A stretch of 20,492 bases of DNA from a virus, in IMG/VR virus record IMGVR_UViG_3300006790_000142, positions 1 through 20,492 of that record; one strand, 5' to 3'. Shown here one piece after another: positions 14,094 to 20,492 of this stretch (within the stretch, counting starts at the first letter, position 1; every line of letters starts with the position of its first letter). Below the pieces are notes generated by a model, which was given only the letters and a program-made list of their open reading frames with translations, searched no databases and was not told the DNA's origin. Position numbers and translations under genes: made by a program.

Positions 14094-14837
14094 GTGGCAG
14101 CTTCCTTTAAAGACCTGATGGGTCAGCTCAAAGAAGACACAAGAGTGAAAGTCGAGAAGCAAGTACAAGCTGTGCCAGTGATGGAAGGCAAGAAAAAACT
14201 GGACGACAAATATAACTTCACCGAAGGCTGGTATGACGCACTGCTAAACAGCGAATACCTCATCCAACACAACAACGAAGGCCAAACAATCGATCTTATG
14301 CCTGAAGAGGCAAAGACGATCGTGGAGATTGGCTGCTACGAAGGTGCTTCTTCTTGTTTCTGGTCTGATTATTACCTCGATCACGAAGATTCTCGCCTAA
14401 TCACCATCGATCCCTTCACCGGTAGTGAAGAACATCTCCGAGATCCTGGAAAATATGCAGGTTTGAGCACTCTGGAGACCACAGCTCGTTCAAACATCGC
14501 AAAATCTAAGAATGCAGGGAAAGTTGAGGTCCTCAAAGGGTACTCACACCTGATTTATCCCCACCTCTTCCACCGTTATGGCGAAGAACCTTGGATCGAT
14601 ATCCTCTATATCGATGGGGCACATGATTCGACTTCGGTTGCTCGTGATGTTTGCCTGTATGTGCCTATGGTTAAGCCTGGGGGCGTGGTGTTCTTTGACG
14701 ATTATGCCCACCCCGACGTCCGACGAGCCGTTGACATGTCTCTCAATGCTTTTGCAGCCTTCGATCTAGCGATCTTTACAGGTTGGCAGCTGGTGGGAGT
14801 AGTCAGCGACTACAAAAGATCCCACGGAGAGGAGTAA
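14094..14837 (+). CDS. Class I methyltransferase, Methyltransf_24 type
   Basis: This protein has 247 residues from a GTG at 14094. An ATG at 14118 (residue 9) is the alternative start. The SAM-binding motif is IVEIGCYEGASS (residues 76-87), and SRLITIDPF (100-108) holds the acidic end of beta-2. DILYIDGAHDSTSVARDV (169-186) and KPGGVVFFDDYAHPDVRRAV (194-213) are the 'YIDG-x-H-x-Y...L-x-x-G-G...D-D' blocks of Methyltransf_24 (PF13578). Such enzymes are frequent in glycan or small-molecule modification clusters. It leads a three-gene plus-strand operon in which each stop overlaps the next ATG. Its direction is opposite to the virion genes. Confidence 0.82.
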   Translation: MAASFKDLMGQLKEDTRVKVEKQVQAVPVMEGKKKLDDKYNFTEGWYDALLNSEYLIQHNNEGQTIDLMPEEAKTIVEIGCYEGASSCFWSDYYLDHEDSRLITIDPFTGSEEHLRDPGKYAGLSTLETTARSNIAKSKNAGKVEVLKGYSHLIYPHLFHRYGEEPWIDILYIDGAHDSTSVARDVCLYVPMVKPGGVVFFDDYAHPDVRRAVDMSLNAFAAFDLAIFTGWQLVGVVSDYKRSHGEE

Positions 14838-15031
14838 TGCCCTTCTTATTCGCTCTGATTGCGACACTCAACGTCAATCACACGCCGCATCACTGGCACA
14901 TGTCCTGTGAAAGGTGGCAAAAACGATCTCAAGAGATCATGGTTGACGAAAACTTACCGTACTCAGAGCGGATAAAGATCGTTTACTACCTCCGCACAAA
15001 GGTAAAAGGAGACTGCCCAGTGTTGTCCTGA
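14837..15031 (+). CDS. Small protein with short hydrophobic N-terminus
   Basis: This protein has 64 residues, with the start ATG overlapping the methyltransferase stop (TAATG at 14835-14839) and preceded by GGAG. Residues 1-12 (MPFLFALIATLN) are hydrophobic and could be a weak membrane anchor or short signal. The rest is hydrophilic with two cysteines (in HMSCERW and KGDCPV). No family is recognised. The tight coupling and the well-placed GGAG support it being translated. Confidence 0.6.
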   Translation: MPFLFALIATLNVNHTPHHWHMSCERWQKRSQEIMVDENLPYSERIKIVYYLRTKVKGDCPVLS

Positions 15032-15126
15032 TGTCGACGAACGATTTAGGACTACTCGTCTTGTTTCTTTTACCTCTAATGCTTCCTTCGCTGCTGATTC
15101 TCTTAACATTTGCCGAAGGCGGCTGA
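15031..15126 (+). CDS. 31-residue single-helix membrane protein
   Basis: A short ORF starts with an ATG overlapping the previous stop (TGATG at 15029-15033). The protein is MSTNDLG followed by an almost unbroken hydrophobic stretch of about 21 residues (positions 8-28, L/P/V/F/I/T) and ends in AEGG. It is a one-helix membrane peptide by composition. The coupled start and the clean hydrophobic profile argue that it is real. Its role is unknown; a lysis accessory or small membrane modulator is possible. Confidence 0.5.
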   Translation: MSTNDLGLLVLFLLPLMLPSLLILLTFAEGG

Positions 15127-15133
15127 CGCTTCA

Positions 15134-15160
15134 GGGCCGATCCCTTGTCAAAGTCGGCCC
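15134..15160. promoter_or_regulatory. 7-bp inverted repeat in the convergent gap 15127-15351
   Basis: GGGCCGA (15134-15140) and TCGGCCC (15154-15160) are perfect inverted copies with a 13-base loop, just after the plus-strand operon. It may end plus-strand transcripts, but no T-run follows directly. The rest of 15127-15351 holds no ORF that I find convincing. The longest frame there (15110-15334, plus) has no domain-like pattern. Confidence 0.35.
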
Positions 15161-15351
15161 ATTCACGGAAACCAACAGCTGTGGCGGCTCATGTCACAAC
15201 TGAGGGGACCTGGTTTCATCCCTTTTATACCGTCTCGCGAGCACTGCGTCCACAGAGAAATCTACAACAGCATTGCGTCCCGATCGTTTTTCTTTAAAAA
15301 CTCAGACCCACCATCTATCTCCTTTGCCCTTTAGGCCCTTGGTCCTTTTTT

Positions 15352-15588
15352 CTACTTCAGCTTATCGCTCGACAGTAAAGACAATATAGTGGCAGTTGCA
15401 ACACCAAACAAGTTTTCCATACGATTCGCTAAGTCTGGACATGTATCAGCGACCCGCGCACTCCCATTAAGTTTCGCTTGCTGCCCACACAAGATTATCG
15501 CCAGGATCACAGCAAGACCCTGATAAACGAATACCCCAATTAAAGCCCTTAATAAAAAGAGTTTCGGACGAAACTCCCCCGGCGTCAT
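15352..15588 (-). CDS. Small membrane protein, holin candidate
   Basis: This 78-residue protein has a clear transmembrane helix (about residues 11-34, LFLLRALIGVFVYQGLAVIL and onward). A second weaker hydrophobic segment follows (about 60-73, LFGVATATILSLLS), with charged ends (MTPGEFRPK, SSDKLK). This two-helix layout and size fit class II holins and related phage membrane proteins. No endolysin is visible next to it, so the holin call is an inference. Its ATG overlaps the stop of the 234-residue gene by one base. Confidence 0.65.
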   Translation of the reverse strand: MTPGEFRPKLFLLRALIGVFVYQGLAVILAIILCGQQAKLNGSARVADTCPDLANRMENLFGVATATILSLLSSDKLK

Positions 15589-16292
15589 TACAGATTACTA
15601 AAAGTACCCTTCAGCAAATTCAGACCATCTCGCGCACGTTCAGCAACTGCATCAGACTCAGTCACATAAGTCTTACGCGCCATCCCCTCATCACCACTCA
15701 GTTCACTGACCACATCACCTAGATACTCGCCGGTCTGCACAGAACGCATAAAGCTACTGACATCACCTGGCACTGGTGCATCTACGTTCTGCGGCGCCAT
15801 CGCATCGACGAAACGCCCGATACCGCCCCTCGTCGGATCACCTTCGTAATAGTCAGCGGGATTGCTAGGATCACCGCCAACAAAATCAAAGAAAGATCCT
15901 GCAAAAGGAGGATATGTTGCCTCCTCGACTCTTTCTTCAAACGTAACTGGACCCGGAATTGTTTCATCTCTCGGCGGGCCGCCCGTCGGATCTTCCGGTC
16001 TAGATTCCTTGTCGTCATCCTTCAGGTATCCACGGAGTTTGTTCAAAGCTTTCTCTGTACCGCCGCCCATTGAGGACTTGCCATACAGATCGTCGGCATA
16101 GTCTAGAACCATCCGAGCAACGTCAGACTTAGACCCACCGCGATCGATACCTGCATCAAAGGTCCTGCGCACGTCCATCGCACTAAAGCGATCTTTCTTC
16201 GGATCCTTCTGGGAACCAGCGCCTTTAGCCTTGCGGTCGTAATTAGCTAAGTATTTTTGAAACGACTCATCGTCAAAAGCCATGCGGCCCAT
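15588..16292 (-). CDS. Hypothetical virion-like protein
   Basis: This 234-residue protein is hydrophilic and highly charged. Its N-terminal third is helical and lysine-rich (YDRKAKGAGSQKDPKKDRFS). The middle is P/G/E/D-rich and probably disordered (residues about 95-170). The helical C-terminus begins around residue 180. No family is recognised. There are two near starts (ATG at 16292 and at residue 4). It lies between the 762-residue protein and the holin candidate and is probably structural or assembly related. Confidence 0.65.
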   Translation of the reverse strand: MGRMAFDDESFQKYLANYDRKAKGAGSQKDPKKDRFSAMDVRRTFDAGIDRGGSKSDVARMVLDYADDLYGKSSMGGGTEKALNKLRGYLKDDDKESRPEDPTGGPPRDETIPGPVTFEERVEEATYPPFAGSFFDFVGGDPSNPADYYEGDPTRGGIGRFVDAMAPQNVDAPVPGDVSSFMRSVQTGEYLGDVVSELSGDEGMARKTYVTESDAVAERARDGLNLLKGTFSNL

Positions 16293-16328
16293 ATCTAATA
16301 CCCATCAGTAATATCTACTCTAGTTTAA

Positions 16329-18617
16329 TCAACGACCAAAGATAAGCTCACTCAAACCAAACTCACCCCGGCGTGGATTAAACCGTTCACCAGCTAAATC
16401 AGTCCTAGCGCGAATACCATCTGTAATGCGCTCGATTGGGTTCCGCTTCTTCGTCACAGTTAATTCTGGTGTAACCAGCTCACCAGAACCAGAAGGAAGC
16501 TCATCCGCCATGCCAGTCCTTTCCCGAGTACCAAGGAACTGACGAACCTTCGGAACAATACCCTCACCAGTCTCTTGCCTGACAACTTCATCAGCAGCCT
16601 CGACAACTGAAGAACCAATCAGACCGGCACCAATACCTGGAGCAAACGGTGCAGCCGGACCAGCCAAGATCGGAACTGCGGCGGCAGCAACAGGAAGACC
16701 CTCAATAAACTCCTTAGCCATGTTTTGGTACATAGCCACGGGGCCTTGCTCGTAACCCAAACGCACTGACTGAGCACTAGGAATCAAATCAGCAGCACCA
16801 GGCGCAAGAGAAGCCGGAACCTTTCGGACATTTTTTGCCAAGCCTTTCAATTCGAGACCTTGGACTCCCTCTGGCGTCAGACCAGGTACCAGGGTTGAAT
16901 AAAAGCGTGGTTGAGATTTATACGGAGCAGCGGGCTTAGATTCGGCTAAATCCTTGAAAACATTCACTGAACCAACCAAAGGCGTCTCAGGTCTTGTGAT
17001 TTGCAAAGGAATCGCCTTACCTTCGTTGTCGATGTAGGTGTACTGATCATTAAACCGGTCAGTCGGACCATAACCACTCAGCGTATAAGCCTTACCGCGA
17101 AGGTTCGGAGCCTGAACACTGGCATCAACGAAAGGTTGAACTTGCCTGAGATAACTACTGGTCTTCTCGTCTAACCCTTCTTCATACGCCTTTTGGAGCA
17201 AATCGCTATTAGCCATAGGCGAATTATTTAAAATCGAGCCTCCACGCCTGTCTGCCATCGACGCTTCTTGAACAAAGCGCATAACAGGACGTTGCACATC
17301 GTCTGGTAGTTCTTTGGCGTCATAGCTCATATCGTCTTCACCAGGGGTCGCGACCTTAAAAGCCACGCTCGCTGGCTCAAGACCGGGGTTATCTTTTAGA
17401 AACCGGACAACATTGCGTGAAACTTCAGCATCATCAGGAAGGTCAGTGAAGTCTTGTAGACGCCCATAAGAAGCTCCACGGGAGACATCGATTCTCGTAC
17501 CCGGATTATCGGGATCGAACTCTGCGTCATCAATGTAGTCGGTCGCGGAATAATAGGTGCGTTCTGTGTCATTGTAAGGAAGAGGTCTTTGAATACCTGG
17601 GTAATCCCTTTCTAATGCTTCTCTTGACCTGAAATCCGAAATAGCAGTCGCATCTAAGTAATCTTTAGCCCTCTGATTGATGTACTTAATATCATCATCC
17701 GTCCCAGGATTCACATAACCACCGCCGCCAATGATTGGTTTGTTGGGTTGAAACGCTGGTTTCTCTACACCACTGAGGTCTTCGCCGTAACCACGCAGGA
17801 TTTCACGGGCAGCTTCCTGTTGCCGAGCATCACCTGACGTATAAAGTTCTTCAGCACGCTTGACGTCAGCATAAGCTCTAGCTGCATCTGCGCTGTACTC
17901 ATCGTCATAGTCATACAAGTCTTCAAGGACACTTGTATAAACCTTCGCCCGATCACTTGGATCGGAGTACATCTGAGCTAAATCGGTGTACTGCTTGTAC
18001 TTATCGAACGACTTAGGGTCAATGCGCGTGGCAACAGTACCCCTGTTTTCTGCAGGAGTCTTGAGCATACTTTCAAGCTCGGGGTATTTCTGCAGCAAAC
18101 CCTCGATACGCTTTCGATCACCCTGCGCTCGAATGTCTTGGATAACCTTATTTGACTCATCAATCTGATAATTAAGCCCAGGGATCGCAAGTTGATTACC
18201 ACCGCCAGGCAACGTCTCACCGATTCCGTAAAACCTAGTCTCCTGAGGTCTAGTAGCTAACTCATAATCAACTAATGGTTCTCCACGTTCTCTCCTTGCA
18301 CGACGTTCTTCAGCCCTCTGCCGCCCACGGATCTCATTAACAACGGATTCACGACCCTCTTCACCAAGTGCCTCAAACACCTGGGGTAACATAGAACTCC
18401 TTATAAAATCAATATCATCGAAATACTGACTAGAAGAACTAGCTTCCTCCATTAAAGGAAAGCGCCTCTGCTGCTGCAAAGGACCCTGTGTCGCGAATCT
18501 TGCTCTCTGGCGTGGTGCGTTATTAACTTCTTCCACACGAGGATTATTCTCAGCTTGCCGACGCCGCCGTGAATTTTCTTTATCTAATACCCGATAACCA
18601 AAATCCGACGAGGTCAT
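16329..18617 (-). CDS. Large virion-like protein, candidate internal/ejection protein
   Basis: This 762-residue protein is the largest complete gene here, and I do not recognise its family. Residues 1-55 are basic and Q/R/N-rich (LDKENSRRRRQAENN). Residues 85-115 form a charged helix. The centre (200-560) is mixed and rich in D, Y and R. Residues 638-672 are a glycine/alanine-rich hydrophobic segment (LPVAAAAVPILAGPAAPFAP, then GIGAGLIGSS), the only membrane-compatible part. A charged tail follows. Size, low-complexity ends and one hydrophobic patch resemble phage internal virion or ejection proteins by general character only. It is the main gene of the 18840-15352 operon. Confidence 0.7.
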   Translation of the reverse strand: MTSSDFGYRVLDKENSRRRRQAENNPRVEEVNNAPRQRARFATQGPLQQQRRFPLMEEASSSSQYFDDIDFIRSSMLPQVFEALGEEGRESVVNEIRGRQRAEERRARRERGEPLVDYELATRPQETRFYGIGETLPGGGNQLAIPGLNYQIDESNKVIQDIRAQGDRKRIEGLLQKYPELESMLKTPAENRGTVATRIDPKSFDKYKQYTDLAQMYSDPSDRAKVYTSVLEDLYDYDDEYSADAARAYADVKRAEELYTSGDARQQEAAREILRGYGEDLSGVEKPAFQPNKPIIGGGGYVNPGTDDDIKYINQRAKDYLDATAISDFRSREALERDYPGIQRPLPYNDTERTYYSATDYIDDAEFDPDNPGTRIDVSRGASYGRLQDFTDLPDDAEVSRNVVRFLKDNPGLEPASVAFKVATPGEDDMSYDAKELPDDVQRPVMRFVQEASMADRRGGSILNNSPMANSDLLQKAYEEGLDEKTSSYLRQVQPFVDASVQAPNLRGKAYTLSGYGPTDRFNDQYTYIDNEGKAIPLQITRPETPLVGSVNVFKDLAESKPAAPYKSQPRFYSTLVPGLTPEGVQGLELKGLAKNVRKVPASLAPGAADLIPSAQSVRLGYEQGPVAMYQNMAKEFIEGLPVAAAAVPILAGPAAPFAPGIGAGLIGSSVVEAADEVVRQETGEGIVPKVRQFLGTRERTGMADELPSGSGELVTPELTVTKKRNPIERITDGIRARTDLAGERFNPRRGEFGLSELIFGR

Positions 18618-18654
18618 CTACAACTACATAAACCCTTCTACCAGTTTATATAGT

Positions 18655-18840
18655 TCAGGCTCTACCAGATAAAGCCTCGACGATTTTACGGCGTAAGTTA
18701 TCTCGACGCTCGGTGTAACCAGGAATCACTCGCTCGGTTGCAGCGGGGACTTGGCTGCGAGGAATCTCACCGATGTACTCAATCATGAACTCCTGAGGGT
18801 CCCGAATAAATTCTTTGAGTAAAAGCTCTTCAGTTCCCAC
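18655..18840 (-). CDS. Small hypothetical protein, GTG start
   Basis: This 61-residue protein starts at a GTG (18840-18838). It has a charged helix (TEELLLKEFIRDPQEFMIEY) and a basic C-terminus (YTERRDNLRRKIVEALSGRA). No known family is seen. It is the first gene of the operon that contains the 762-residue protein and faces the divergent promoter region. The frame is plausible but short. Confidence 0.5.
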   Translation of the reverse strand: MGTEELLLKEFIRDPQEFMIEYIGEIPRSQVPAATERVIPGYTERRDNLRRKIVEALSGRA

Positions 18841-18900
18841 GCGGTGTCCAAGCCAGATATACCATTCTAATCAGAGCAGCCCGACTCACCAACTACCCTG

Positions 18901-18924
18901 GTGCGTATGGTATGCTTTATGCAC
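18901..18924 (+). promoter_or_regulatory. Extended -10 promoter inside a palindromic operator
   Basis: TGGTATGCT (18908-18916) fits an extended -10 box (TG-n-TATGCT) for the plus strand. It is flanked by GTGCGTA (18901-18907) and TATGCAC (18918-18924), inverted copies matching at six of seven positions. A Shine-Dalgarno-like AAGAGG lies at 18930-18935. A regulator bound to the palindrome would block this promoter, possibly the product of the gene it drives. No -35 box is evident. Confidence 0.45.
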
Positions 18925-18955
18925 GCCTCACAAGAGGCTTACCTAATGAACGTCC

Positions 18956-19663
18956 ATGACTTTTACTACTCCCCCCGTACGACGGGTCAGTCAACCTATT
19001 GTTCACGAGTATCCACTCGAACAATTCATCCAGCTCAAGACCCAAGAGGTGTACGACACACTCTCGGAACAGGCTTTCGAACTAGCCAACAACATTACAC
19101 TGGCTGACTTGTTGAAATCCGACGTCGCTAGGTGCGAAGTCATCTCCCTGCTTGCAAATATTCCCAAATACTGGAAGTACTACGGAGTTAACAACAACGT
19201 CGAATCTGATATTGTCTCTCAAGTGGGAAATATCAAAGACTTACTTCCACGAAAGACCTATAAATCTGCCTTCGCCGCAATCGCAAGGCTCAAAGAAGAC
19301 ACTCGTTCGGCGCGAATCGAAACCAGTGCTATTTCAAACCGCCAAAAACAGCTAGAAAAGCCCGTTATTAAACGTGCTGAGCCCCTCAAGGAGTCAGTTA
19401 TAAAGGACTTCATCTGCAAATATGTCGAAAACGTCCAAACGAGCGGAAAACAAAGCTTCAAGTACGAAAATTTGTGTACTTGGATCAACCACAAGTACAC
19501 CAAAGGAGGCGAAATCAGGCTTGCAGAGTCCGATCTGGTGAAATGCAGTGCTAATACACCGACTTGGAAGAGCGCTGTGTCTAACGCGCTCCAGAAATTC
19601 CAAGATCACGAGCTTATTAAGTACCGGAAGATCAAGGACGACTGGTTTATCTTCCCCGACTAG
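18956..19663 (+). CDS. Hypothetical protein with possible C-terminal winged helix
   Basis: This is a 235-residue protein of unrecognised family. Residues 20-115 are mostly helical. A charged linker covers 115-145. Residues 145-235 look like a winged helix, with helices KESVIKDFICKYVENVQ, YENLCTWINHKY and TWKSAVSNALQKFQDHELI, then a beta-hairpin wing YRKIKDDWFIFPD. That suggests DNA binding, by inference. The best Shine-Dalgarno (18930-18935) is better spaced for an ATG at 18946 in another frame, so the start at 18956 is uncertain. It stands alone with its own promoter and a strong terminator, opposite to the virion genes. Confidence 0.7.
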   Translation: MTFTTPPVRRVSQPIVHEYPLEQFIQLKTQEVYDTLSEQAFELANNITLADLLKSDVARCEVISLLANIPKYWKYYGVNNNVESDIVSQVGNIKDLLPRKTYKSAFAAIARLKEDTRSARIETSAISNRQKQLEKPVIKRAEPLKESVIKDFICKYVENVQTSGKQSFKYENLCTWINHKYTKGGEIRLAESDLVKCSANTPTWKSAVSNALQKFQDHELIKYRKIKDDWFIFPD

Positions 19664-19749
19664 GCTCAAGTAGTAGGGATCGCCTCCTGAGTATTTAACA
19701 GTCCAAACCAGTTCACTCCGATGGCACGGTTTAACAGGAAGTTTCAGCA

Positions 19750-19776
19750 CCCCGGTCTAGTCAGCCGGGGTTTTTT
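19750..19776 (+). terminator. Rho-independent terminator
   Basis: CCCCGG (19750-19755) pairs with CCGGGG (19765-19770) across a nine-base loop and is followed at once by six T residues (19771-19776). It ends the plus-strand transcript of the gene at 18956-19663. On the minus strand there is no matching T-run. The T-run overlaps the stop codon of the convergent gene. Confidence 0.88.
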
Positions 19777-20101
19777 AATCTCTAAACCCCTCTTCATCCA
19801 CGAACCATTTGCGTTTTGTGGTGAACCAGTTGGCTAAAGAGTCCGGATCCTGCGGTCCCACCAGGTGATCGCTTGTATCTGGCTCGCCAATATCCATGTC
19901 ATCGAGAAAAGCATCCAAACCGCCCTGTGGTTGCTCACCCCTATTGGCTTCTCTACGCGCTCTACGCAGCATCGCATCAGCGCTGTGGTTAGCTTTAGCG
20001 AGCTTTTGGACAAAAATTATATCTTCTAGTTGAACTTCGGCGTTATTAGCGATCCGGTTGCAGATATATTCGCAACGCTTACGAAGCTCAGTTGAAAGCA
20101 T
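19775..20101 (-). CDS. Hypothetical phage protein
   Basis: This protein has 108 residues from the ATG at 20101; a GTG one codon upstream is also in frame. The first 60 residues are helical (LRKRCEYICNRIANNAEVQL, then FVQKLAKANHSADAMLRRAR). The rest is acidic and likely loose, ending NWFTTKRKWFVDEEGFRD. No family is recognised. It follows the 61-residue gene by 24 bases and is probably co-transcribed. Confidence 0.62.
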   Translation of the reverse strand: MLSTELRKRCEYICNRIANNAEVQLEDIIFVQKLAKANHSADAMLRRARREANRGEQPQGGLDAFLDDMDIGEPDTSDHLVGPQDPDSLANWFTTKRKWFVDEEGFRD

Positions 20102-20125
20102 CACGACATTCTCAATAGTCGCAGT

Positions 20126-20311
20126 CTACTGATCTCCTAGTAATAACTCCAAAATCCCTCGATCTAGCTCTGTTTTGATGTGTTTGAGCGTTAACTGCTC
20201 TTCTGGATGACCTCCGGGCCAATTTTTCAAATATTCGATAACGGCTGCCCTTAAGAGCCTTGCACAGACCACGTCGGTCGAAAACTCAATTCGGTCCTCG
20301 GAGTTTTCCAT
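20126..20311 (-). CDS. Small hypothetical protein
   Basis: This is a 61-residue, mostly helical, acidic protein (VVCARLLRAAVIEYLKNWPG, then LTLKHIKTELDRGILELLLG). No family is recognised. It is the first gene of the minus-strand run at the right end and lies 30 bases downstream of the promoter-like element at 20341-20370 if that element works on the minus strand. Confidence 0.58.
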   Translation of the reverse strand: MENSEDRIEFSTDVVCARLLRAAVIEYLKNWPGGHPEEQLTLKHIKTELDRGILELLLGDQ

Positions 20312-20340
20312 AACTTATTCTACGCGCCGAATTTTTTTAA

Positions 20341-20370
20341 AAACAGCTGTTATTATGCTGATACCCAAAA
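20341..20370. promoter_or_regulatory. Promoter-like element, copy 2 of 2, with 10-bp palindrome
   Basis: AACAGCTGTT (20342-20351) is a perfect palindrome. It runs into TATTATGCTGAT, the second copy of the element at 14060-14083. In copy 1 the same AACAG/CTGTT arms are separated by a short spacer. TATTAT (20351-20356) matches five of six bases of a -10 box on the plus strand, and CATAAT on the minus strand also matches five of six. Working direction is unresolved. Confidence 0.42.
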
Positions 20371-20465
20371 GTTTTGACCCCGATTTACCTGGAAGATACC
20401 CAAACCCTTCTCGCCCGCGCCGTGTATATAAGCGTATATATAAAAAAAGGCGTAAAAATTTATAG
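20355..20465 (+). CDS. Doubtful 36-residue basic ORF
   Basis: An ATG inside the repeated element opens a frame reading MLIPKSFDPDLPGRYPNPSR and then a very basic tail (RRVYKRIYKKRRKNL). It ends at TAG 20463-20465. A clustered basic tail could bind nucleic acid. There is no Shine-Dalgarno, and AT-rich bases encode the lysines and tyrosines anyway, so chance is quite possible. Confidence 0.25.
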   Translation: MLIPKSFDPDLPGRYPNPSRPRRVYKRIYKKRRKNL

Positions 20466-20492
20466 GTTGCGGGGTGCCAGGGGGTGGGGATA

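Noticed and set aside
14094-14837. DNA methyltransferase for restriction evasion
   Set aside because: SAM-binding motifs are present, but neither this protein nor the one at 11787-12470 has the DPPY or PC catalytic motifs of DNA methylases.
15110-15334. 74-codon plus-strand frame in the convergent gap
   Set aside because: No ribosome site and no domain-like pattern, and it overlaps the end of the better supported 31-residue ORF.
19394-19750. 118-codon minus-strand frame antisense to the 235-residue gene
   Set aside because: It overlaps a better frame and runs into the terminator region. Its composition looks like a shadow.
1-20492. CRISPR array, insertion sequence, diversity-generating retroelement or toxin-antitoxin pair
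   Set aside because: No regularly spaced repeats, transposase, reverse transcriptase or template/variable repeat pair was seen. The XRE-type gene has no toxin-like partner beside it.

Overview
The window is part of a tailed double-stranded DNA phage (Caudoviricetes) genome. The diagnostic genes are a large terminase (4163-5683, minus) and a portal protein cut by the left edge (1-1632, minus). Around them is a long, tightly packed minus-strand block of virion-like genes with stop/start overlaps of 1-14 bases. I see no integrase, plasmid or host housekeeping gene. An aquatic host, possibly a cyanobacterium, is plausible from the glycosyltransferase and FkbM/Methyltransf_24-like gene content and the DUF3310 gene. 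No gene here is a decisive host marker (no photosystem or other host-type metabolic gene), so host assignment is an inference.

Layout, read right to left along the main (minus) transcription direction. (a) 20311-19775: two small hypothetical genes. (b) 18956-19663: a plus-strand gene with a possible C-terminal winged helix, its own palindromic promoter/operator region and a strong intrinsic terminator. (c) 18840-15352: a minus-strand operon with a 762-residue and a 234-residue virion-like protein and a small two-helix membrane protein (holin candidate). (d) 14094-15126: a convergent plus-strand operon with a methyltransferase and two very small coupled ORFs. (e) 13906-13982: a tRNA with anticodon UAA but a short variable arm. 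(f) 13894-7979: a minus-strand operon with a zinc-ribbon/HTH protein, GT2 glycosyltransferase, methyltransferase, XRE-type HTH protein, and then five or six virion-like proteins, one with an eleven-fold 11-residue repeat. (g) 5728-7982: a plus-strand cassette of a GT4 glycosyltransferase and a five-bladed beta-propeller carbohydrate enzyme. (h) 5683-1: minus-strand terminase, GT-A glycosyltransferase, DUF3310, two small virion-like proteins, GT17 glycosyltransferase and portal.

The notable theme is that packaging and virion genes are interleaved with at least four glycosyltransferases from different families, one propeller-type glycan enzyme and two methyltransferases. The simplest reading is that the phage builds and methylates a glycan, either on its own particle or on the host surface. 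This is inferred from gene content and placement. The major capsid, scaffold and tail genes are not in the window and presumably lie beyond the left edge.

Stretches over 300 bases without a gene: none. The longest are 15127-15351 (one inverted repeat, no convincing gene), 20312-20492 (duplicated promoter-like element and a doubtful 36-codon ORF), 18841-18955 (divergent promoter region) and 13983-14093 (three small hairpins and the other copy of the duplicated element).
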